From positions 1-39,300 of the forward strand of contig JANZZL010000026.1 in NCBI GenBank assembly GCA_026419405.1: a stretch of 39,300 bases of DNA, in the 5' to 3' direction. The translations under genes and the position numbers were made by a program. This DNA comes from Paracoccaceae bacterium (lineage in GTDB: Bacteria > Pseudomonadota > Alphaproteobacteria > Rhodobacterales > Rhodobacteraceae). Under the pieces are notes generated by a model. It worked only from the letters and a program-made list of their open reading frames with translations, was not told where the DNA came from and did not search any database. Below are positions 8,073 to 17,510 of the stretch, piece by piece (position 1 is the stretch's first letter; each line of letters opens with the position of its first letter).

Positions 8073-9404
8073 TCACTGCGCGAGCGGCTTCTCGCCGCTG
8101 TAGTAGCCTGCCTCCTCCAGCACGGCCTCCATGCGGGTGCCGATCTCGCGCGCGCCCTCCTCGATCGAGACCTCGCCAAGCATCATCTTGGTGCCCCATT
8201 CCTGCACGATCTCGGAGATCGTCGGCCATTCGGCGAAGCGCGGGCGGAACTCGGGCACGCCCTCCTTCCAGCTCTCGACCAGGGCGGGGACGAACTTGAA
8301 CTCCTCGGCGATGCCGGGGATCTGGTAGACCGACTGCCGCGCCGGCACGCCGCCCTTGCGCAGGTAGGTCTCGGCGTTGGCCTTGGAGGTCGCCCACTGG
8401 ATGAAGAGCCAGCCGGCCGCCTTCTCGGCATCGTCGGCCTGCGAGGCCACCGCCAGCGAGAAGCCCCCGAGCGCGGGCTTGCGGCCCGCCGGACCCTTCG
8501 GCTCGGGCGCCACCTCGATGCAGTCGGCGACCTTCGAGGTCTCGGGGCTGACGAGCGTGGTGTAGAAGGCCGACCATTCGGTGATCATCGCCACGTCGCC
8601 CTGGGCCAGCGCGTTCACCGTCTCGGCATGGTCGTAGGCGACGATGCCGGGCGGCATGTAGGCCATCAGGTCCTGGCGGAACTGGAGGCCCGCCTGGCTT
8701 TCGGGCGAGTTGAGGTTGGAGCGGAACTCGGCGTTCAGGAACGAGCCGCCGAAGGGCCAGAGCATGCGCGCGAAGCTGTCGGCCGACTGCGTCTCGTTGC
8801 GCTTGGACTGGAGCGCGAAGGCATACTTGCCGTTCTTGGTCAGCGCCGGGCCGTAGACGTCCTTCAGCTCGGCCCAGGTCTCGGGCGGGCGGTCGAAGCC
8901 GGCCTCTTCCAGCATGCAGCGGTTGTAGAACAGGAGCCCGGAGTAGTTGTCGAACGGCAGGCCGTAGACGACGCCGTTCCAGGCGCCGAAGGCGTTGAGC
9001 ACGAGCGGGAAGAAGTCGTCGATGTCGAGCTCGGGGTCGGCCAGATCGGGGTTCGAGGTGAATTCCTCGATCGGCACGATCCAGCCGTTCTCGGCGAAGT
9101 TGCCGATCCAGACGAGGTCGATCAGCGCGAGGTCGAGGTCACCGCCGGCCACGAAGTCGCGCACCTGCTCGCCCAGCGCGTTCTCGTAGGGCATCGTGGT
9201 GATGTTGAGCTTGATGCCGGTCGCCGCCTCGAACTCGGGCAGCATCTCCTTGATCGCGTTGTAGCCGGGCCGGTCGAGGAACACCACGTCCACCACCGTT
9301 CCGGCATAGGGCTTGGCGGCCTCCTCGAGGGACCAGGCCTGCGCCTGCGGCGCCGCCAGCGCGGCGGCGAGGGCGAGCGCGCTCGCCTTGAGCTTCAGCT
9401 TCAT
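8073..9404 (-). CDS. Extracellular solute-binding protein, family 1 (sugar/polyol)
   Basis: A 443-residue periplasmic binding protein, the specificity component of the importer. A signal peptide with AQA cleavage near residue 23 is followed by a MalE/UgpB-like fold (for example the conserved stretches [45 protein letters not shown]). The ATG at 9404 is chosen over an in-frame start 13 codons earlier because a strong GGAGGAA lies 3-9 bases upstream and the signal peptide then begins correctly with MKLKLK. First gene of the left operon of the divergent pair. Confidence 0.9.
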   Translation of the reverse strand: MKLKLKASALALAAALAAPQAQAWSLEEAAKPYAGTVVDVVFLDRPGYNAIKEMLPEFEAATGIKLNITTMPYENALGEQVRDFVAGGDLDLALIDLVWIGNFAENGWIVPIEEFTSNPDLADPELDIDDFFPLVLNAFGAWNGVVYGLPFDNYSGLLFYNRCMLEEAGFDRPPETWAELKDVYGPALTKNGKYAFALQSKRNETQSADSFARMLWPFGGSFLNAEFRSNLNSPESQAGLQFRQDLMAYMPPGIVAYDHAETVNALAQGDVAMITEWSAFYTTLVSPETSKVADCIEVAPEPKGPAGRKPALGGFSLAVASQADDAEKAAGWLFIQWATSKANAETYLRKGGVPARQSVYQIPGIAEEFKFVPALVESWKEGVPEFRPRFAEWPTISEIVQEWGTKMMLGEVSIEEGAREIGTRMEAVLEEAGYYSGEKPLAQ

Positions 9405-9436
9405 GACTTCCTCCCATGTGATGCGACACGAACGGG

Positions 9437-9475
9437 TTGACATTCATTTGTATCGCCTCTCATAAAAATGTATGG
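9437..9475. promoter_or_regulatory. Divergent promoter and probable SorC operator
   Basis: This is an unusually AT-rich pocket in GC-rich DNA. On the plus strand TTGACA (9437-9442) and TCATAA (9460-9465) are 17 bases apart, a good promoter for the ATPase operon. An inverted repeat overlaps it: ACATTCATTTGTAT (9440-9453) and ATAAAAATGTATGG (9462-9475) agree at 11 of 14 positions when one arm is reversed. The overlap with the promoter and the position between the two operons fit an operator for the SorC-type regulator at 5264-6244. Binding is inferred. Confidence 0.55.
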
Positions 9476-9529
9476 ACGGCGCGACGAGTCAACCGGAATC
9501 TCGCGGCGCGCCGGCGGGAGGAGCACCAG

Positions 9530-10593
<1,064 letters not shown>

Positions 10594-10597
<4 letters not shown>

Positions 10598-11940
10598 GCG
10601 GCGCGGACGAGGCCATCCGACGGGCGGTCGCGCGCTCGGCCGCGGTGGCCGAGGTGGCGATCGGCCGGGGCGCGGTGGCGCAGGCCGGGGCGCTCTGGGC
10701 GCGGCACCTGGGCGGCCCCGCCTGCCTGATGGCGGATGCCCGCGCCTGGGCCGCCGCGGGCCCGGCGACCGAGGCGGCCTTCCGCGCCGCCGGCATCCCG
10801 GTGCGCGCCCACGTGATTCCCGCCGACCCCCGCCCGAAGCCCACGGTGGAGCTTTCCCGCGCGCTCGGCGCGGCGCTCCGGCCCGGCGAGGCGCCGGTCG
10901 CGGTCGGCTCGGGGGTGATGAACGACCTCGTCAAGCACGCGGCCTTCGCGGCGGGGCTCGGATACATGTGCGTGGCCACCGCCGCCTCGATGGACGGCTA
11001 CACCTCGGCCGGGGCGCCCCTCTCGGAGGCCGGCTTCAAGAAGACGCTCCCCTGCCGGCCGGCGAAGGTGCTCGTGGCCGACCTCGACGTGATCGCCGCC
11101 GCGCCGCGCGAGATGACCGGCTGGGGCTACGGCGACCTCGCCGCGAAGATCCCGGCGGGCGGCGACTGGATGATCGCCGACGCGCTCGGGATCGAGCCGA
11201 TCGACGCTGTCGCCTGGCCGATGGTGCAGGAGGGGCTGGCGGAGTGGCTCGCCGCGCCGGAGCGGATCGCCGCGGGCGAGCCCGAGGCCGTCGCCGGGCT
11301 GTTCCGGGGCCTGACGCTCGTCGGCCTCGCGATGGAGGCGCACGGCTCCTCGCGCCCCGCCTCGGGCGCCGACCATCAGATCGCGCACCTGTGGGAGATG
11401 GAGGACCTGCACCACGCCGGCGAACGGGTCAGCCACGGCGCATGCGTCGCGGTGGCGGCGGTGGCGGCGCTGAGGCTGTTCGACTGGCTGCTGGCGCGCG
11501 ACCTGACACGGATCGACCCGGCGGCGCTGGCCGCGCGGGCGGCCGGGATCGACGCCGAGGCGGCGGAGATCGCCCGGGCCTTCGGCCCGGGCGAGGTGGC
11601 CAGCCGCGCGCTGGCCGAGACGCGCGCCAAGCACGCGGGCCCGGGCGCGCTGGCGACGCGGCTTGCCCGGCTGCGGGAGGTCTGGCCCGACCTGTCGGCG
11701 CGCCTGCGGGCGCGGCTCTGGAGCCCCGCGCGCATGGCCGCGCAGCTGCGCGCGGCCGGGGCGCCGGCGGCGCCGGAGGAGATCGGCGTCAGCCCGGAGC
11801 GGCTCGGCGAGACGCTCCTGAAGGCGCGCTTCCTGCGCAGCCGCTACACGGTGCTGGACCTGCTTTCGGACCTCGGGATGCTGCGCGAGGCGGTGGCGGC
11901 GGCGGTGGCGCGCGACACGGAACGGAGGGCGGCGGGATGA
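10594..11940 (+). CDS. Glycerol-1-phosphate-dehydrogenase-like (AraM/EgsA family) enzyme
   Basis: A 448-residue member of the iron-containing/polyol dehydrogenase superfamily. It shows the NAD-binding GSGVMNDLVKHAA, the ATAASMDGYTS segment and the metal-ligand region SGADHQIAHLWEM, patterns of the AraM/Gro1PDH group that reduces dihydroxyacetone phosphate to sn-glycerol-1-phosphate. Bacterial relatives within catabolic operons probably act on other polyol phosphates. It starts with GTG at 10594, overlapping the ATPase stop by four bases, and ends by overlapping the SIS gene start. With no archaeal-type lipid genes nearby, a catabolic dehydrogenase role is more likely than lipid synthesis. The substrate is unknown. 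Confidence 0.75.
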
Positions 11941-12500
11941 CGGAGATTGCGGCGCAGGCGGCCCGGGCGGCCGAGGAGATCCGGGCGGCGACGGCGGCGA
12001 TCGACCCCGCCGCGTTCGAGGACTTCGTCGCCGCGCTGGCGCAGGCGCGGCGCATCGTCTGCCACGGGGTGGGGCGCGAGGGGCTGATGATGCGCGCGCT
12101 TGCCATGCGGCTCTATCACCTGGGGCTCGATGCCCATGTGGTGGGCGACATGTCCTGCCCGCCGGTGGGCGCGGGCGACCTGCTGGTGGTCAGCGCCGGG
12201 CCCGGCGCGTTCTCGACGGTGATGGGCCTGATCGGCGTGGCGCGGCGCGACGGGGCGCGGATCGCCTGCGTGACCGCCGAGCCCGGCGGCGCGGCGCCGC
12301 GCGCCTCGGACGTGGTGCTGACCATCCCGGCGCAGACCATGGCCAGCGACCAGGGCGCGGCGGCGACCTCGTTCCTGCCGATGGGCTCGCTGTTCGAGGG
12401 GGCGCAGTATCTCGCCTTCGAGATCGTGGTCCTGGCGCTGCGCGACCGGCTCGGCGTGGCGCCCGAGGCGATGCGGGCGCGGCACACCAACCTGGAGTAG
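11937..12500 (+). CDS. SIS-domain phosphosugar isomerase (6-phospho-3-hexuloisomerase-like)
   Basis: A 187-residue single SIS-domain protein. Length and sequence (VCHGVGREGLMMRALAMRL, VGDMSCPPVGAGDLLVVSAG, FLPMGSLFEGAQYLAFEIVV) match the HxlB-like group that isomerises 3-keto hexulose phosphates to fructose 6-phosphate. There is no linked HPS (HxlA) gene, so formaldehyde assimilation is not indicated. The role may be isomerisation of the keto product of the neighbouring dehydrogenase. The ATG overlaps the preceding stop (ATGA) and the stop is 5 bases before the next start. Confidence 0.75.
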   Translation: MTEIAAQAARAAEEIRAATAAIDPAAFEDFVAALAQARRIVCHGVGREGLMMRALAMRLYHLGLDAHVVGDMSCPPVGAGDLLVVSAGPGAFSTVMGLIGVARRDGARIACVTAEPGGAAPRASDVVLTIPAQTMASDQGAAATSFLPMGSLFEGAQYLAFEIVVLALRDRLGVAPEAMRARHTNLE

Positions 12501-12505
12501 CGGAC

Positions 12506-13273
12506 ATGGGCTGGCAGGAGCGGTTCTCGCTGGCGGGCCGCCGGGCGATGGTGACCGGCGCCTCGAAGGGCATCGGCGCCGAGATCGCCCGGGTCTTCGC
12601 CGAGGCCGGCGCCGACATCGTGGCGGTGGCGCGCGACAGGGCGGGGCTGGAGCAGACCGCCTCGGCCGTGCGCGCCGCGGGGCGTCGCTGCCTCGTCGTG
12701 CCGGCCGAGCTCGGCGCGCCCGAAGGGCCGGGTCAGGCGGCGCGGACGGCGCTGGAGGCCTGGGGGACGATCGACATCCTGGTGAACTCGGCCGGCATCG
12801 CCCGCGTCGCCCCGGCGCTCGAGCTGACCTTCGCGGACTGGGAGGCGACCATGGCGGTGAACCTGCGCGCGCCCTTCCTGCTGGCGCAGGCGCTGGCGCC
12901 GGCGATGATCGCGCAGCGCTGGGGCAAGATCATCAACATCAGCTCGCAGACCGGGGTGATCGCGCTCGACGACCATGCCGCCTATGCCGCCTCGAAGGGC
13001 GGGCTCAACGCGCTGACCAAGTCGCTCTGCGCCGAATGGGCGCGGCACAACGTGCAGGTCAACGCGATCTGCCCGACGGTGATCCTGACACCGATGGGCC
13101 GCGAGGTCTGGGGGGCCGAGGAGAAGTCGGCCCCCCTCATCGCGGCGACGCCGGCCCGCCGCTTCGGCGAGCCGGTGGAGGTGGCCGACCTCGCGCTCTA
13201 TCTCGCCTCGCCCGCCTCGGGGCTGGTCAACGGCGCGCTGGTGATGATCGAGGGGGGCTATTCGAGTGTCTGA
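12506..13273 (+). CDS. Short-chain dehydrogenase/reductase, sugar/polyol type
   Basis: A 255-residue classical SDR. It has the cofactor motif TGASKGIG (17-24), NSAG (94-97) and the catalytic residues S146/S147, Y160 and K164 (YAASK). The C-terminal GALVMIEGGYSS resembles gluconate 5-dehydrogenase and polyol dehydrogenases that oxidise sugar alcohols. It sits in the right operon after the SIS gene. The exact substrate is not readable. A polyol-to-ketose oxidation fits the context. Confidence 0.8.
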   Translation: MGWQERFSLAGRRAMVTGASKGIGAEIARVFAEAGADIVAVARDRAGLEQTASAVRAAGRRCLVVPAELGAPEGPGQAARTALEAWGTIDILVNSAGIARVAPALELTFADWEATMAVNLRAPFLLAQALAPAMIAQRWGKIINISSQTGVIALDDHAAYAASKGGLNALTKSLCAEWARHNVQVNAICPTVILTPMGREVWGAEEKSAPLIAATPARRFGEPVEVADLALYLASPASGLVNGALVMIEGGYSSV

Positions 13274-14183
13274 CCCCCTGCCCGCCGCACCGGATGCGGA
13301 CTGGGCCTTCGCACGCTACGAGGCGGTGCGGCCGCGGCTGCCGGCGGCGCGCTTCCCGGCCGCCCCGGCCATGGCCGGCAGCCTCGCCGACCTCGCCGGA
13401 TGCTACGACGGCTTCGTGTTCGACGCCTTCGGCGTGCTGAACCTGGGCGAGACGCCGGTGCCCGGCGCCGTGGCGCGGCTGGCGGACCTCAGGCGCGCGG
13501 GAAAGCGGATGGTGGTGCTGACCAACGCCGCCTCCGACACCCGCGCCGCGGCGGTCGCGAAATACCGCCGGCTCGGCTTCGACTTCACCGCCGCCGAGGT
13601 CGTCTCGTCGCGCGAGGTGGCCGCGGCCCGGCTGGAGGCGATCGCGCCGGGGGCGACCTGGGCGGCGATCACGCAGGCGGGCGACGACCTCTCCGACCTG
13701 CCGGTGCCCTGCCGCGACCTGATCGACGACCCCGGCGCGCTGGCGGCGGCGGATGCGGTGCTGTTCCTTTCCGCGGCGCGCTGGGGCGCCGAGGCGCAGG
13801 CCCGGCTGGAGGCGGCACTTGCCGCGCGCCCGCGCCCGGTGGTGGTGGCCAACCCCGACCTGGTCGCGCCACGCGAGGGCGGGCTGAGCATCGAGCCGGG
13901 CGCCTGGGCGCATGTGCTGGAGGACCGCACCGGGGTGCGGCCGGTGCATTTCGGCAAGCCCTTCGGCGAGGCCTTCGTCGAGGCGCTCGACCGTCTGGGC
14001 GGCCTGCCTGCCGGCCGGGTCGCCATGGTGGGCGACACGCTGCACACCGACATCCTGGGGGGCGCGGCCGCGGGGCTCGCCACCGTGCTCGTCACCGGCC
14101 ACGGCCTGTTCGCCGGACGCGACGCCGCCCCCTACATCGCCCGCTCGGGAATCGTGCCCGACTGGATCGCCGCGACCACCTGA
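13266..14183 (+). CDS. HAD class IIA phosphatase-like protein (NagD relatives, altered motif I)
   Basis: A 305-residue HAD-superfamily class IIA protein. Motif I is FVFDAFGVL with the nucleophile at D53, motif II is VVLTNAAS, motif III is the lysine of HFGKPFGEAF, and motif IV is MVGDTLHTD. The second aspartate of motif I (DxD) is F55, as in the DxWG variant group of this class. Hydrolase activity is therefore likely but the acid/base step may differ. The GTG start overlaps the SDR stop by 8 bases, making this the last gene of the operon. A phosphatase for a sugar or polyol phosphate is the natural reading. Confidence 0.7.
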   Translation: MSDPLPAAPDADWAFARYEAVRPRLPAARFPAAPAMAGSLADLAGCYDGFVFDAFGVLNLGETPVPGAVARLADLRRAGKRMVVLTNAASDTRAAAVAKYRRLGFDFTAAEVVSSREVAAARLEAIAPGATWAAITQAGDDLSDLPVPCRDLIDDPGALAAADAVLFLSAARWGAEAQARLEAALAARPRPVVVANPDLVAPREGGLSIEPGAWAHVLEDRTGVRPVHFGKPFGEAFVEALDRLGGLPAGRVAMVGDTLHTDILGGAAAGLATVLVTGHGLFAGRDAAPYIARSGIVPDWIAATT

Positions 14184-14195
14184 GCCCGGCTCAGG
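14179..14195. terminator. Palindrome spanning both stops, HAD / demethylase
   Basis: CCTGAGC (14179-14185), CCG, GCTCAGG (14189-14195): a 7-bp stem with 3-base loop. The HAD stop TGA (14181-14183) and the converging stop (TCA, 14191-14193) occupy the two arms. Confidence 0.4.
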
Positions 14196-16629
14196 CGCGG
14201 ACGCGCCGGCCCTCGGGGTCGTGGAACGGCACGAGCGAGAGCCGGGCGGGCAGCACCTCGCCCGCGACGACGAGCTCGAAGCGGCCCGAGGCGAGGAAGT
14301 CGTCGGTGACGCCCTCGGGGTTGCGGACGTAGCCGTAGCCGAGCGCCCTGCCCACCGTGTAGCCGTAGCCGCCCGAGGTGAGGTAGCCGACCGCAACCCC
14401 GTCGCGCAGGATCGTCTCGCGGCCGAGAAGCACCGCCTCGGGGTCTTCCACCGCGAAGCCCGCGAGCCGCTTCGGCAGCGGCCGGCCCCGCGTGCGCTCG
14501 AGCGCCTCGCGCCCGAGGAAGGGCAGGTTCGCGCGCATCTTCACCGCCCAGCCGAGGCCCGCCTCGAAGGGCGTGTCGTTCGGCGTGATGTCGGAGGACC
14601 AGGCGCGGTAGCCCTTCTCGAGCCGGAGCGACTCGATCGCGCGATAGCCCGCGGGCCGGATGCCGTGCGCCGCCCCCGCCGCCATGAGCGCGTCGTAGAC
14701 CGCGGCGAGGCCGTCGATCCTCACGTGCAGCTCCCATCCGAGTTCGCCGACATAGGTGATGCGCAGCGCCCGCACCGCCTGCCCGGCGATGGGGATCTCG
14801 CGCACATGGGCGAAGGGGAAGGCGGTGTGCGAGACATCGGCCTCCGTCACCGCCGCCAGAACGTCGCGCGACCGCGGCCCCATCAGCGAGAGCGTGCCCC
14901 ATTCCTCGGTCACGTCCTCGATCCGCGCCGCGCCGGTCAGGTGGTCGGCGATCCAGCCCCAGTCATGGGTGCGGAAGCCCGTGCCGGTGACGAGGTAGAA
15001 GCGGTCTTCGGCGAGCCGCGCCACGGTAAGGTCGGCCTCGATGCCGCCGCGCGAGTTGAGAAGCTGGGTGTAGGTCACCCGGCCCGGCGGGCGCTCCACA
15101 TGGCCCGCGCAGATCCAGGAGAGGGCGGCGGCGGCATCGGGGCCCGTCACCTCGAACTTGGCGAAGGAGGTCTGGTCGAAGACCGTCACGGCCTCGCGCG
15201 TGGCGCGGTGCTCCTCGCCCACCGCCGCGAACCAGTTCTGCCGGCCCATCGCGTAGATGTCGCGCGGCTCGGTGCCCGGCGGCGCGAACCAGTTCGCCCG
15301 TTCCCAGCCGAGCTTGGAGCCGAAGACCGCGCCGGCAGCCTTCAGCCGGACGTAGAGCGGCGAGATGAGCCGCGGCCGGCCGCTGTCGTATTCCTCGTGC
15401 GGGAAGGCGACGGTGTAGTGCTTGCCGTAGGCCTCGGCAGTGCGCTCGGCGACCCAGGCGCGGTCCTCGTGCAGGCGCGAGAAGCGGCGGATGTCCACCA
15501 CCCAGAGGTCCATCGGCGGCTCGCCCGTCATCGCCCATTCGGCCAGCACCCAGCCCGCGCCGCCGCCCGAGGCGATGCCGAAGGCGTTGAAGCCCGCGCC
15601 GACATACATGTTCCGGCAGGCGTTCGACCGGCCGAGGATGAAGTTGCCGTCGGGGGTGAAGCTCTCGGGACCGTTGATCATCTGCTTGACCCCGACCGTC
15701 TCGAGCGCGGGGACGCGGACGATCGCCTGCTCCATGTGCTGGGCGAAGTGGTCCCAGTCGTCGTCGAAGAGCCGGAACTCCCAGTCGTCGGGCACATCCT
15801 CCAGCGTCCAGAGCTGGGGATCGGGCTCGTAGCCGCCCATGACGAGGCCGCCGACCTCCTCCTTGAAGTAGGTGCGCCGGTCGGGGTCGCGGATCGTGGC
15901 GGCGTCGGGGGCGAGGCCCGCGATGCGTTCGGTCACGATGTACTGGTGCTTCACCGGCTGCAGCGGCACCGTCACGCCCGCGAGCGCGCCGACCTGCCGC
16001 GCCCACTGCCCGGCGCAGTTGACGACCGTCTCGCAGGCGACGGCGCCGGCGGTGGTGCGCACCGCGCGGATGCGCCCGTCCGCGATGTCGAAGCCGGTGA
16101 CCCGCACGCCCTCGGCGATCTTCACGCCGTGCATCCGCGCCCCCCTGGCGAGCGCCTGGGTGATGCCCGAGGGGTCGGCCTGGCCGTCGGTGGGCAGCCA
16201 GGAGGCGCCGATCAGGTCGGCGGTCTCCAGCAGCGGCCACATCCGCTTCACCTCGTCGGGGCCGATCAGCTCCATCTCCATGCCGAAGCTGCGGGCGGTG
16301 GTGGCGAGGCGGCGGAACTCGGTCCAGCGGTCGGGCGTGGTGGCCAGGCGCAGGCAACCGGTCATCTTCCAGCCGGTGGCCTGGCCGGTCTCCGCCTCCA
16401 GCCGCTTGTAGAGCTCGACCGAATACTTGAGCACCCGCGTGATCGAGGCCGAGGAGCGGAGCTGCCCGACGAGCCCGGCCGCGTGCCAGGTCGAACCCGA
16501 GGTGAGCTTGCCCTGTTCCACAAGCAGCACCTCGGCGCGGTGGTCGCGGGCGAGGTGATAGGCGGTGGAGCAGCCGATGATGCCGCCGCCGATGACGACG
16601 ACCTGGGCATGGGAGGGAAGCGCCGTCAT
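14191..16629 (-). CDS. Dimethylglycine/sarcosine-dehydrogenase-like flavoprotein with GcvT domain
   Basis: An 812-residue protein with the full layout of dimethylglycine dehydrogenase: N-terminal FAD domain (GGGIIGCSTAYH, residues 14-25), FAD-oxidoreductase C-terminal domain (about 370-430), and aminomethyltransferase (GcvT) domains to the end. GSTWHAAGL places H49 where mitochondrial dimethylglycine dehydrogenase carries covalent FAD. The family oxidatively removes N-methyl groups and transfers the carbon to tetrahydrofolate. It is the last gene of the betaine-type transporter operon, and its ATG overlaps the preceding kinase stop (ATGA). The substrate is inferred to be an N-methylated compound brought in by that transporter. 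It could be dimethylglycine itself, but no glycine betaine demethylase is visible. Confidence 0.85.
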   Translation of the reverse strand: MTALPSHAQVVVIGGGIIGCSTAYHLARDHRAEVLLVEQGKLTSGSTWHAAGLVGQLRSSASITRVLKYSVELYKRLEAETGQATGWKMTGCLRLATTPDRWTEFRRLATTARSFGMEMELIGPDEVKRMWPLLETADLIGASWLPTDGQADPSGITQALARGARMHGVKIAEGVRVTGFDIADGRIRAVRTTAGAVACETVVNCAGQWARQVGALAGVTVPLQPVKHQYIVTERIAGLAPDAATIRDPDRRTYFKEEVGGLVMGGYEPDPQLWTLEDVPDDWEFRLFDDDWDHFAQHMEQAIVRVPALETVGVKQMINGPESFTPDGNFILGRSNACRNMYVGAGFNAFGIASGGGAGWVLAEWAMTGEPPMDLWVVDIRRFSRLHEDRAWVAERTAEAYGKHYTVAFPHEEYDSGRPRLISPLYVRLKAAGAVFGSKLGWERANWFAPPGTEPRDIYAMGRQNWFAAVGEEHRATREAVTVFDQTSFAKFEVTGPDAAAALSWICAGHVERPPGRVTYTQLLNSRGGIEADLTVARLAEDRFYLVTGTGFRTHDWGWIADHLTGAARIEDVTEEWGTLSLMGPRSRDVLAAVTEADVSHTAFPFAHVREIPIAGQAVRALRITYVGELGWELHVRIDGLAAVYDALMAAGAAHGIRPAGYRAIESLRLEKGYRAWSSDITPNDTPFEAGLGWAVKMRANLPFLGREALERTRGRPLPKRLAGFAVEDPEAVLLGRETILRDGVAVGYLTSGGYGYTVGRALGYGYVRNPEGVTDDFLASGRFELVVAGEVLPARLSLVPFHDPEGRRVRA

Positions 16630-17510
16630 GGCAGATCCTCGTCATGGGTGGAGCGGTAGGAGGCGAGCGCCGCCTCGAGCGCGGCGAGGTTCTGGCGGGC
16701 GTAGTCCTCGTAATCGACGCCCGGCGCGTTCATGTAGAGCGCCGAGACCATCGCCCACATCGCTTCGCGCAGGAGCGCCGCGCACCGCATCGCGTCGAAG
16801 GCCCGCAGCAGATCGGGCGCGGGCCGCGCGCCGAAGTAGGCCGCGAGCAGCTCGGCCGCCGCCTCGCGCGGCATCGCGGCATTGGCGGCCGCGCCGGCGA
16901 GGTCGAAGAGCGGCGTCGAGAAGCCGGCGTATTCGTAGTCGATCAGCCACAGCCGCTCGCCGTCGTCGAGGAAGTTGGCGGGCAAGAGGTCGTGGTGGCC
17001 GAAGATGATGGGCAGCGGCACCTGGCGCGCCTCGAGCGCGGCGTTGAGCGCCAGCAGGCGCGGCAGGTCGCGGGCATGGGGGCTGTGCGCCTCGCGCAGG
17101 GTGCGGGCATAGTCGCGCACCACGTGGAAGGCCCAGAACAGGTAGGCCGGCCCCGAGACATGGGCGGGCATCTCGCGGTGGAAGCGGGCGAGCAGCCGGC
17201 CGACGCGCGCGGGGTCGGCGGCCACGTCGGCCGGGCCCCAGGTGCGGGCCTCGACGAAGCGGGTCACCATCACGCCGGGCCCGGTGTGCTCGACCTCGGG
17301 GGCAAAGCCGGCCGCATGGGCGGCGCGCGCGGCCATCGCCTCGCGCGTGCGGGAGACGTGGTGCCAGGGATAGTCCTGCCCGAAGCGCACGACATGGGCG
17401 CCGGCGGCGTCGGTCACCTTCCAGATCTCGTTCGAGAGCCCGCCGGTCAGCGGCTCGGCCCGCCAGTCGCCGCGCCAGCAGGGAAGCCGCCCGATCTCCT
17501 CAAGCCCCAT
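16626..17510 (-). CDS. Choline/aminoglycoside-kinase-like phosphotransferase in betaine-type operon
   Basis: A 294-residue LicA/APH-type kinase. It shows the N-lobe GGLSNEIWKV, the catalytic loop HHDLLPANF (HxDxxxxN) and the metal motif LIDYEYAGFSTP. ATG 17510 is selected because GGAGGAGGGGG lies directly upstream. The start lies inside the end of the permease gene, an 11-base overlap, and its stop overlaps the demethylase start, so it is tightly embedded in the operon. A kinase between an uptake system and a demethylase suggests that the imported amine or its product is phosphorylated. The chemistry is not established. Confidence 0.8.
   Translation of the reverse strand: MGLEEIGRLPCWRGDWRAEPLTGGLSNEIWKVTDAAGAHVVRFGQDYPWHHVSRTREAMAARAAHAAGFAPEVEHTGPGVMVTRFVEARTWGPADVAADPARVGRLLARFHREMPAHVSGPAYLFWAFHVVRDYARTLREAHSPHARDLPRLLALNAALEARQVPLPIIFGHHDLLPANFLDDGERLWLIDYEYAGFSTPLFDLAGAAANAAMPREAAAELLAAYFGARPAPDLLRAFDAMRCAALLREAMWAMVSALYMNAPGVDYEDYARQNLAALEAALASYRSTHDEDLP

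Noticed and set aside
11937-12500. SIS protein as part of a ribulose-monophosphate formaldehyde pathway
   Set aside because: There is no hexulose-phosphate synthase gene, and the gene is embedded in a sugar/polyol operon.
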